A DNA stretch of 6,406 nucleotides from an uncultured Clostridium sp. (lineage in GTDB: Bacteria > Bacillota_A > Clostridia > TANB77 > CAG-508), in the NCBI GenBank assembly GCA_905200315.1, contig CAJKKA010000093.1, positions 1-6,406 on the forward strand, given 5' to 3'. Under the pieces are notes generated by a model that ran no database searches, had not been told where the DNA came from, and saw only the letters and a program-made list of their open reading frames with translations. Each line of letters opens with the position of its first letter. Within the stretch, counting starts at the first letter, position 1. Shown one piece after another: positions 1 through 5,397 of this stretch. The position numbers and the translations under genes were made by a program.

Positions 1-150
1 TTTATAAAAATCATCCCCCTCATCTAAATATCTATCTCATCTATTCTATCTAAATATCTCTTCCTTCTATTTGATCTATCTTATCTATCTCATTCACATC
101 TTTCCCCTACCTCACCTTATTTTAAATCTCCATCCTACTCTTTCACCTAT
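1..150. repeat. Low-complexity pyrimidine-rich tract with short repeats
   Basis: The plus strand is almost entirely C, T and A, built from irregular units such as ATCT, CTATC and TCATC; the minus strand is therefore GATA/GAGA purine-rich. A 12-base word, ATCTAAATATCT, occurs at 22-33 and again at 48-59, a spacing of 26 bases. I see no convincing reading frame on either strand. The minus strand near the left edge has a GAGGGGG run (about 14-20) that could be the ribosome-binding site of a gene starting beyond the window, but the start cannot be seen. Confidence 0.45.
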
Positions 151-174
151 AAAAAAAGGAGCTCTAAAGCCCCT
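151..174 (-). terminator. Intrinsic terminator of the 58-aa gene
   Basis: Read on the minus strand, AGGGGCT and AGCTCCT form a 7-bp stem (one G-U pair) around a TTAG tetraloop (157-174), followed at once by a run of seven T. It lies 37 bases after the stop codon of the small gene at 212-388 and has the right polarity to end its transcript. Confidence 0.8.
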
Positions 175-211
175 CTTTTCATTATGTACGTAAATAGCAA
201 AATCAATTTTC

Positions 212-388
212 CTATTTAACACCAGTAATCTTATTATATATCTTCATATAAGTCTCAGCCACTTCTTCAGGCGAAGCCTCTTTAACTTTCTCCTTATCCA
301 CTACAGTAGTATAATATAACTCAGTAAGTTCATATGCAACGTCCTTCGCATTTCTTTGAGAAGATCCAGTCACTCTTTGTTCAGCCAT
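212..388 (-). CDS. Small conserved-looking protein of unknown function, 58 aa
   Basis: ATG at 388-386 opens a 58-codon frame ending in TAG at 212-214. It begins MAEQRVTGSSQRNAKDVAYE. The start is supported by a canonical AAGGAGG at 398-404, nine bases upstream. A good sigma-A-type promoter lies at 445-473 and an intrinsic terminator at 151-174, so this looks like a complete monocistronic unit. The protein is soluble and charged, with no signal peptide, membrane segment or cysteine. Two amphipathic helices are likely, roughly residues 11-31 and 40-54, separated by a charged DKEKVKEASPEE linker. The sequence feels like a small protein found across clostridia, but I cannot name a family and assign no function. 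That it is a real gene rests on the four aligned expression signals. Confidence 0.78.
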   Translation of the reverse strand: MAEQRVTGSSQRNAKDVAYELTELYYTTVVDKEKVKEASPEEVAETYMKIYNKITGVK

Positions 389-444
389 AATTTTCTGCCT
401 CCTTAATTTCTACAATATTAAATTAATATATAACATATTTTTTC

Positions 445-473
445 TTTATAGCTATTATATATTATTTAGTCAA
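445..473 (-). promoter_or_regulatory. Sigma-A-type promoter of the 58-aa gene
   Basis: On the minus strand TTGACT (473-468) is separated by exactly 17 bases from TATAAA (450-445), close to the sigma-A consensus. The predicted transcription start is near 437, giving a leader of about 50 bases before the ATG at 388. The -35 box overlaps the last codons and stop of the decayed ATPase gene (466-937). This is prediction from sequence only. Confidence 0.65.
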
Positions 474-937
474 TATGTGAATCATTTTTTTTATAATTAT
501 TCAAAAAATCTTTCGTAATATTATAATTATCGCTCTCCTCATAACTCACACGTTCGATATTTTCCTTAATTTCATATATAAAACTCTTCGGATACGCAAT
601 CAAAATCGGCGAATGTGGCGCAATTATAAACTTGCTCCCCCCCTTGACAAGCTCGTCCATTCGCGAAATCAAACTCATCTGTCTAATCGGCGACAAAGCC
701 GCTTCCGGTTCATCTAATATATATCCCATTCTTACCAAACTTATTCATAATAAGAGCAAAAAAATACTCCCCCTACGATACATCATGAAGCGACTTTCCA
801 CCATAACTCTTCAAAAAATCCCCTGGAATCTCCTTACTCAACTCATCAATATTAGTTGCCACATTATAAAAACTCTCAACCTTTTCTCTATCTAACCTAA
901 CACCCCTAATAAACTGATCTATCTTTCTACCATTCAT
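466..937 (-). pseudogene. Decayed AAA-family ATPase (predicted ATPase, COG3910-like)
   Basis: ATG at 937-935, preceded by AAGGGGTGAT, opens MNGRKIDQFIRGVRLDREKV and continues directly into ESFYNVATNIDEL, then SYGGKSLHD, before an in-frame TAG at 773-775. The homology carries on after the stop (GEYFFALIMNKFGKNGIYI). Near 725-730 it must change frame to reach the Walker B region (YILDEPEAALSP), the switch-histidine region (IIAPHSP, normally ATHSP) and a C-terminus ending at 466. From memory of the family, intact members have a Walker A segment (GENGSGKST type) between the RLDREKV and ESFYNVA blocks. It is absent here, with roughly 80-90 residues missing. Three independent lesions (internal deletion, nonsense, frameshift) make a working ATPase implausible. 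The 90-codon open frame at 466-738 (TTG start) is only its C-terminal remnant. The family's biological role is not well defined. Confidence 0.85.
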
Positions 938-1177
938 ACTATCACCCCTTATTAAATCAATAAAACTTAACTATATCTACACCATAAATAATCCTATTAT
1001 CTTACAACAATTTTGATTTATGATAAATCTATATATATTTTAATACTAAAAAGTATACCCTTTTAACAAAATTATTCGCCAACTCAAAAACAATAAATTC
1101 CATTATTAAATATATTTAACAAACTTTAACCTGTAATTGATAAAAAATATCTCCATTTTTTCTTTAAAAAAATAAAT
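938..1177. other. AT-rich intergenic stretch, no gene seen
   Basis: No coding frame of useful length with a ribosome-binding site is visible on either strand. The only symmetrical element I noted is an odd palindrome, GATTTAT-G-ATAAATC, at 1015-1029. It lies about 80 bases upstream of the decayed ATPase gene and could be a remnant operator. A 12-base word matching the inner repeat of the insertion element (TATATTTAACAA, 1111-1122) also lies here. Confidence 0.5.
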
Positions 1178-1207
1178 AAAAAAAAACACGATAATTAAAT
1201 TATCGTG
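1178..1207 (-). terminator. Strong orphan intrinsic terminator
   Basis: CACGATAAT and ATTATCGTG (1187-1195 and 1199-1207) form a perfect 9-bp stem with a 3-base loop. On the minus strand it is followed by nine T (1186-1178), a textbook intrinsic terminator. No minus-strand protein gene ends before it, because the sequence upstream (1208-1558) is noncoding. It may end a small RNA made from the palindromic element at 1211-1477, or it may be left over from a lost gene. Confidence 0.8.
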
Positions 1208-1210
1208 CAA

Positions 1211-1477
1211 GGGTGGGTTAAATTATTTAAGCTATTGCTAAATTTACATTTATATAACAACATTTCTTACTTATAATAGTATATTATCTTACATATTAAA
1301 TCAATTCATTATACGACAAACTCATTCCATTTTGGAATAAATTTTTAAAAACCAATTCTATTTTATAATGAATTTATGATTTAACTATTAATTATTTTAT
1401 AGATATTAAATCTTCACTTGATAATATTACACTATGTATCTCTAAAATGCAAAATTTTCTACAAAATTAAACCACCC
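1211..1477. repeat. Imperfect nested palindrome, possible MITE or structured RNA
   Basis: The ends, GGGTGGGTTAAATTA at 1211-1225 and the inverted GGGTGGTTTAATTTT at 1477-1463, match at 12 of 15 positions and are strikingly GC-rich for this region. Nested inside, AATTCATTATA (1303-1313) is perfectly inverted at 1364-1374. That pairing continues outward through a TTAAATCA block after a 3-base offset. At the core, ATTCCA-TTT-TGGAAT (1324-1338) is a further hairpin. All three centres fall within about 13 bases (1331-1344). No coding frame fits. No target-site duplication was found, so MITE is a hypothesis; a folded RNA ending at the adjacent terminator (1178-1207) is the alternative. Confidence 0.45.
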
Positions 1478-1580
1478 ACTTTGTTAAAAAATAATTTCTT
1501 TTATGATATTTTTCTCACAATCATTTAAATATTATAATCCCATAATCCATATAACTTCTATCCCCATCTTCTCAACCATA

Positions 1581-1607
1581 TGAGTATATTTAACAACTTT
1601 GTGATAA
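1581..1607 (+). repeat. Left inner inverted repeat of the IS-like element
   Basis: It begins TGAGTATATTTAACAACTTT and ends GTGATAA. All 27 bases are repeated in inverted orientation at 3106-3132. The identity stops at base 28, with a further three-base match (TGA) after one mismatch. A 9-base inverted copy of its outer end (ATATACTCA) lies further inside at 1631-1639. Confidence 0.9.
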
Positions 1608-1755
1608 CTGAATATATTTTTTCAATCTGGATATACTCAAAAAAACGTGTATTACACCATAAAATAACAAATAATAAAATTTTATGAATATCAGTAATAT
1701 AAATGTTTTTAAGTTAAAAATTAACAAAATATTACTAAAAAAGGTAGGAAAAAAT

Positions 1756-3048
1756 ATGTTAAAACAAAAAGAACCTGTTGTATTCGAACCTAAAAATTTA
1801 GAATCCTTAATTCAAGGACTAGATAAAAAAGATCTAGAGTCTTTAATAAAAATAATAAAATATAAAATAGAGTCTGCATATACCCCCTATATCTATCGTG
1901 ATAAAATTTTAAATTATAATGACATAATTTTGAATAATGAATCGAAAAATGTAAAATTTAAAACTTCTAAAGAAGTTAAAGATGCCAAAGAGTTTAAAAA
2001 TTGCAAAACTATAGAAGAGGCAAAAAAATCACTAGCTTATTTAGATGGCATATATGAAAGAGAAGATGAACTTTTTAGAAAAAGATTTAAAAATGATTTA
2101 AAGTGTCCAAAATGCGGTAGTTTTGACTTAAATAAAAATGGAAAAACTAATAAACGTCAACGATATATTTGCAAAAATTGTAGAACTACGTTTGATGAAA
2201 GAAGTTTTTCTCCACTTTCCAATACTAAATTAAGTCTAGATACATGGTTAAAATATTGTCAATTTATGATAGAAGGTGGCACAATAAAATACTGTGCTCA
2301 AAAAGTTGGTGTAAGCATCCCAACATCATTTTTTATGAGACATAGAATTTTAGATGTGATAAATCTATCCCTGAGAGATCAAGTATTTGAAGGTATCGTC
2401 TGCACAGATCATTGTTTTATAAATGAGTCATTTAAAGGCATGAGCTCTAAAAAAGACATAACAGAAGATACATATTTTTCAAATTTTGAATATGAATTTA
2501 TATCTCATACAGGTGGCTCTCTTTTTATGAATAAAAACTACTTTTTAAAAGATCCAGAAAAATATATAAAACCAATGCAGGTTGAAATTAATACAGCAAT
2601 TGACAGAAATGGACATGTACTTACAAGAATAGTAGAAAATACTTATTTTAATGTTTTTAGTAAGGAAAAATATCAAGATATGTTATCATTTTTCGAAAAC
2701 AGAGTCAATAAAAATGTAACTATATGTTCTTTTATGCAATCTACATATATACATACTGCTAAAAAATTAAACTTAAGATTTAAAAAGGCAAAAAGTAGAA
2801 TGGATTCATCTTTTTATACAGTAAAACATGTAAATATGTACCATAGAGGTTTATGTAAGTGGCTAGCTAACTTCCATGGTGTATCTACTAAATATTTAAA
2901 TAATTATCTTTCATGGTTTTCTTTTTTATTTATTGCACATAGATTAAGTAAAACTTCGAGAATAGTAGACTTATTTATCGAATTTGCGACAAAAAACTTA
3001 TCTATTACTAAAAAACAAATTCAAGATAGAAAAGTAGAATTTATATAA
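1756..3048 (+). CDS. IS1595-family transposase-like protein, catalytic triad altered
   Basis: The chosen ATG follows GGTAGGA with seven bases spacing and gives 430 aa. An upstream in-frame ATG at 1684 (454 aa) has no ribosome-binding site. Positions here use the 454-aa numbering. A zinc ribbon with C141-x2-C144 and C163-x2-C166 is followed by a helix-turn-helix-like region (about 180-222, ending MRHRILDV) and the IS1595-type catalytic domain (about 236-416). D242 in VCTDHCFINESFKG aligns with the first catalytic Asp, and N384 in KHVNMYH with the third catalytic position. The second Asp, expected in a CTDSHKSY-type motif, is Phe350 (ICSFMQSTY). The basic linker usually found after ESFKG is replaced by an acidic and aromatic segment (about 252-300). 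AIDRNGH and GVSTKYLNNYLSWF are well kept. The frame is undamaged. In this family the protein would bind the inverted repeats and move the element; with the Asp gone, catalysis is doubtful. Confidence 0.85.
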   Translation: MLKQKEPVVFEPKNLESLIQGLDKKDLESLIKIIKYKIESAYTPYIYRDKILNYNDIILNNESKNVKFKTSKEVKDAKEFKNCKTIEEAKKSLAYLDGIYEREDELFRKRFKNDLKCPKCGSFDLNKNGKTNKRQRYICKNCRTTFDERSFSPLSNTKLSLDTWLKYCQFMIEGGTIKYCAQKVGVSIPTSFFMRHRILDVINLSLRDQVFEGIVCTDHCFINESFKGMSSKKDITEDTYFSNFEYEFISHTGGSLFMNKNYFLKDPEKYIKPMQVEINTAIDRNGHVLTRIVENTYFNVFSKEKYQDMLSFFENRVNKNVTICSFMQSTYIHTAKKLNLRFKKAKSRMDSSFYTVKHVNMYHRGLCKWLANFHGVSTKYLNNYLSWFSFLFIAHRLSKTSRIVDLFIEFATKNLSITKKQIQDRKVEFI

Positions 3049-3105
3049 ATTAACTTAAATAATTACATCAAACAAACAATTTTATAGTACAAAAATTTGA
3101 ATCAT

Positions 3106-3132
3106 TTATCACAAAGTTGTTAAATATACTCA
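3106..3132 (-). repeat. Right inner inverted repeat of the IS-like element
   Basis: This is the exact 27-base reverse complement of 1581-1607, located 57 bases after the stop codon of the transposase-like gene. The perfect identity of the two arms in such AT-rich, otherwise drifting DNA suggests recent movement or continuing selection on these ends. Confidence 0.9.
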
Positions 3133-3301
3133 CAGTGGTTTTGGAAGGGGATATATACCATATTCGCAATTACTATTTAATAAGGTTATTAATATTGATA
3201 AATTAAGGTTTATAAAATAATAATTATTAATTTTTACATTAAATATTGAATTTATTAAGTATCATTTACCTTAAATGCCTTGTAAAAGTGTGCCTTTTTG
3301 T

Positions 3302-3347
3302 AAAAAAGAAGCATTACAAATTATATTTCTCAATGCTTCTTTTTTTA
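3302..3347 (-). terminator. Bidirectional terminator after ilvB
   Basis: AAAAAAGAAGCATT (3302-3315) pairs perfectly with AATGCTTCTTTTTT (3332-3345), a 14-bp stem with a 16-base loop. On the minus strand the core stem is followed by six T, 12 bases after the ilvB stop. On the plus strand it is followed by nine T, so it can also stop transcripts coming from the transposase-like gene. The convergent layout fits a shared terminator. The 148 bases between the element and this hairpin (3154-3301) show nothing else I can name. Confidence 0.88.
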
Positions 3348-3358
3348 TTAATAACAAA

Positions 3359-5041
3359 TTAATTACATATTAAATTAAGTAGGTTATCATTTGGTGGAAC
3401 GATTGGGAACACATTTATATCGTGATCTATTTTACATTCCACAAATACTGGTTTGTCTAATATTAAACTACCTAGTATTTCGTTTAATTCGTCTAGATTT
3501 TGTGCTTTGTGACCTTCGATTCCATATGCATTTGCAAGCATTATGTAATCTGTTTTATCGTATATATCTGTTTCTGAATATCTCTTATCTGAGAATAAGT
3601 TTTGCCATTGTCTAACCATTCCTAGTGCATTGTTGTTGAATAATAGTATTACTATAGGAAGATTTTGTGTTGCAACTGTTGCAAGTTCATTGCAGTTCAT
3701 TTTAAAGCTACCGTCTCCTGTTACTAATAACACATTTTTTTCTGGAGTTCCTAATTTTGTTCCTATTGCTCCTCCTAGACCAAATCCCATTGTGCCTAGT
3801 CCACCTGATGTTATATAGCTTCTTCCTTCTTCAAATTGCCAGTATTGTGCTGTCCACATTTGATGTTGGCCGACGTCTGTTACTACTGTTGTGTTTTTGC
3901 TTCCTAATTTTTTATTAAATGCTTCTAATATATTTTTCGGATGGAATGCTTTTTCGTCTATTTTATGACCAGTGTCTTTAAATCCATCTATTTCTTTTAA
4001 CCATGTTGCATTGTCTTTTTCTTCTACTTTTTCTAAAAGACCACTAAGCACGTCACTTAAATCTCCCACTAATTCTATTTCGGCTTGGATATTTTTGCTC
4101 ATTTCTGATGAATCTATGTCTATTTGTATTACTTTTGCATTTTTCGCAAATTCATCTTTGTTTCCTATTACTCTATCACTAAAGCGAGCACCTATAGATA
4201 TAACTAAATCTGAATTTGATATAGCTAGATTTGCTTCTCTACTTCCGTGCATTCCTACAAGTCCGAAAGAAAGCGGATTTGCTCTATCTATTCCGCCAAG
4301 CCCCATAAGCGTATTTAGTACTGGCGTATTTATTTTTTGTGCAAATTCTTTTAGTAGTTTATACTGATCTACTGATTTTACTCCTCCACCTGCGTATATT
4401 ATAGGTCTTTGAGATTGTTTTATTAAATTAGCAGCACCCTGTAATTTGCTTTTAGTTTCATTTTCTTCTTTTATTTGGAATTCGTCTTTTGTTTTTTTAT
4501 TTTGACATGATGGCACATAATCGTCCATGTTGTAATCTAAATCTGTAACTTGTAAGTTTTTAGGTATATCTATAAGAACTGGACCTTTTCTTCCTTCATT
4601 TGCGATTATAAACGCTTCTCTTATTATGTTAGGAAGGTCCTCTAATTTTCTAACTAAGAAATTATGTTTTGTTATAGAGTAAGTCACCCCTGTTATGTCT
4701 ATTTCTTGGAATGTGTCTTTACCAAGAAGACTTGTTCCAACTTGCCCTGATATTATGACAAGAGGTGATGAATCCATATATGCAGTGGCTATTCCAGTAA
4801 CTGCATTTGTAGCCCCTGGGCCTGATGTTATTACGCATACACCTGTTTTTCCAGAAGTTCTCGCATATCCATCTGCCGCATGAACAGCACCTTGTTCGTG
4901 TGATGTTCTAATATGTTTTATTTTGTCTGTATAGTCGTATAATGCGTCGTATATAGGTATTACAGTCCCTCCTGGATAACCAAACATAGTTGTTACGCCT
5001 TCTTTTATTAGACATTCTATTATTAGATTAGCACCTTGCAT
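3359..5041 (-). CDS. ilvB: Acetolactate (acetohydroxyacid) synthase large subunit
   Basis: A cytoplasmic thiamine-diphosphate enzyme that condenses two pyruvates to 2-acetolactate, or pyruvate with 2-oxobutyrate to acetohydroxybutyrate. This is the first shared step of valine, leucine and isoleucine synthesis. The 560-aa product is full length. Residues 1-165 form the pyrimidine-binding domain, with GYPGG at 21-25 and catalytic E49 in SHEQGA. The central domain (about 195-340) has LVGMHG and IGARFSDRV, the FAD-binding signature that favours the biosynthetic enzyme over catabolic AlsS. Residues 370-540 form the diphosphate-binding domain, with GDGS at 442-445 and NNNALGMVRQWQ from 469. ATG at 5041 is preceded by AAGGGGG (5052-5058), ten bases away, the same arrangement as ilvC. 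It lies 350 bases downstream of ilvC on the same strand and is followed at once by a terminator. No ilvN regulatory subunit gene is next to it. Confidence 0.97.
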   Translation of the reverse strand: MQGANLIIECLIKEGVTTMFGYPGGTVIPIYDALYDYTDKIKHIRTSHEQGAVHAADGYARTSGKTGVCVITSGPGATNAVTGIATAYMDSSPLVIISGQVGTSLLGKDTFQEIDITGVTYSITKHNFLVRKLEDLPNIIREAFIIANEGRKGPVLIDIPKNLQVTDLDYNMDDYVPSCQNKKTKDEFQIKEENETKSKLQGAANLIKQSQRPIIYAGGGVKSVDQYKLLKEFAQKINTPVLNTLMGLGGIDRANPLSFGLVGMHGSREANLAISNSDLVISIGARFSDRVIGNKDEFAKNAKVIQIDIDSSEMSKNIQAEIELVGDLSDVLSGLLEKVEEKDNATWLKEIDGFKDTGHKIDEKAFHPKNILEAFNKKLGSKNTTVVTDVGQHQMWTAQYWQFEEGRSYITSGGLGTMGFGLGGAIGTKLGTPEKNVLLVTGDGSFKMNCNELATVATQNLPIVILLFNNNALGMVRQWQNLFSDKRYSETDIYDKTDYIMLANAYGIEGHKAQNLDELNEILGSLILDKPVFVECKIDHDINVFPIVPPNDNLLNLICN

Positions 5042-5151
5042 ATTAACTCGTCCCCCTTAAAATATTTTTGTCATCTAAACTTTAGTCATTATAAGAAATT
5101 CCGTATTTTCATTTTATTTGCCTCTGTTATTTATTAGTTTTCAGTTATTGC

Positions 5152-5276
5152 ATTAATTATTTTTCCAAGTTAAAATTTTATTTAAAGTTATCTATTTTTT
5201 ATTTTTTTATAATATCGATTATTAATTATTTTTACCAAGTTTTAAAATTATCTATTTATTTAAAATTATCTATTTA
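5152..5276. repeat. Short direct repeats in the ilvC-ilvB gap
   Basis: A perfect 18-base tandem duplication, TTTAAAATTATCTATTTA, lies at 5241-5258 and 5259-5276. A longer imperfect pair covers 5152-5197 and 5221-5257. Both copies start with ATTAATTATTTTT, carry CCAAGTT, and end in a TTATCTATTT block; the first copy has about ten extra bases in the middle. They lie in the ilvB leader and include the TTGG motifs used by the promoter candidates. No coding capacity is seen. Confidence 0.65.
5209..5238 (-). promoter_or_regulatory. Candidate promoter for ilvB (proximal)
   Basis: On the minus strand TTGGTA (5238-5233) and TATTAT (5214-5209) are 18 bases apart. The expected start near 5202 would give a leader of about 160 bases. 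The match is modest and the background is extremely AT-rich, so this is only a candidate. Confidence 0.25.
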
Positions 5277-5281
5277 AGAGT

Positions 5282-5344
5282 ATTTAAGTATTATCTCCCT
5301 TAATTTTCCCAATATTCCGAAACTACATGAGATAATACTTAAAT
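5282..5344 (-). promoter_or_regulatory. 16-bp inverted repeat in the ilvC-ilvB gap
   Basis: ATTTAAGTATTATCTC at 5282-5297 is perfectly inverted at 5329-5344, with a 31-base loop. In the ilv transcript (minus strand) no T-run follows, so it is not a simple terminator of ilvC; it may be an mRNA-stability or processing stem, or a DNA-level operator. In the plus direction five further T follow the stem, but no gene there needs terminating. The loop holds the CodY-like site at 5302-5316. Confidence 0.7.
5302..5316 (-). promoter_or_regulatory. CodY-box-like sequence
   Basis: AATTTTCCCAATATT matches the established CodY consensus AATTTTCWGAAAATT at 12 of 15 positions. CodY is the GTP- and branched-chain-amino-acid-responsive repressor that controls ilv genes in many Firmicutes, so the placement between ilvC and ilvB makes sense. 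The site would lie just downstream of the candidate start at about 5339. Chance matches to this AT-rich motif are common here, so the call is tentative. Confidence 0.4.
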
Positions 5345-5345
5345 T

Positions 5346-5375
5346 TTTATATTAAAAGCTCTAATTATTTACCAA
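5346..5375 (-). promoter_or_regulatory. Candidate promoter for ilvB (distal)
   Basis: On the minus strand TTGGTA (5375-5370) and TATAAA (5351-5346) are 18 bases apart, with an expected start near 5339. The -35 box is part of the 16-base duplication that follows ilvC. The start would fall inside the first arm of the 16-bp inverted repeat, upstream of the CodY-like site. This is a weak-to-moderate match. Confidence 0.3.
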
Positions 5376-5397
5376 TTATTTTATTTACCAATTATTT
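5366..5397. repeat. Perfect 16-base tandem duplication spanning the ilvC stop
   Basis: TATTTACCAATTATTT occurs twice head to tail, at 5366-5381 and 5382-5397. The ilvC stop codon (5392-5394) lies in the second copy, so the first copy downstream of the gene repeats the stop context. The ACCAA (TTGGT) core recurs twice more, with ATTAATTATTTTT, further into the gap. Confidence 0.85.

Larger units (their letters stand above)
1559..3153 (+). mobile_element. IS1595-like insertion element with one ORF
   Basis: A single transposase-like gene (1756-3048) sits between perfect 27-bp inverted repeats at 1581-1607 and 3106-3132. Outside these, the left sequence TATCCCC (1559-1565) and AACCA (1574-1578) recur in inverted form at 3147-3153 and 3136-3140 with small spacing differences. 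The true ends may therefore lie out at 1559 and 3153. The distances from inner repeats to gene (about 100-175 bases left, 58 bases right) are typical of a simple insertion sequence. I found no convincing target-site duplication: CCATAT occurs at 1547-1552 and 3158-3163, close to but not abutting both ends. The family assignment rests on the encoded protein. Confidence 0.75.

Noticed and set aside
725..775. Programmed frameshift or stop read-through rescuing the ATPase
   Set aside because: The missing Walker A region means recoding would still not restore a working ATPase; decay is simpler.
632..895. 87-codon plus-strand open frame
   Set aside because: It is antisense to the decayed ATPase gene, whose family homology is clear on the minus strand; no start signal supports it.
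1208..1228. T-box-like GGGTGG motif
   Set aside because: The conserved NACCGCG part is missing on both strands, no specifier stem is visible, and no amino-acid or tRNA-synthetase gene follows in either direction.
1195..1263. 22-codon minus-strand frame overlapping the orphan terminator
   Set aside because: It has no ribosome-binding site and its end runs into the terminator stem, so it is a chance frame.
1545..1552. Target-site duplication for the IS-like element (CCATAT at 1547-1552 and 3158-3163)
   Set aside because: Only six bases, not flush with either set of inverted-repeat ends, and easily produced by chance in this composition.
3391..4883. Several plus-strand open frames of 62-131 codons
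   Set aside because: All are antisense to ilvB and have no recognisable protein features.
5088..5093. TATAAT as an ilvB-proximal -10 box
   Set aside because: No acceptable -35 hexamer lies 16-18 bases upstream (TAAAAT at 5111-5116 is poor), and perfect -10 words are expected by chance here.
5282..5349. The 16-bp inverted repeat as a plus-strand terminator
   Set aside because: Although T bases follow the stem, the loop is 31 bases long and no plus-strand gene leads into it.
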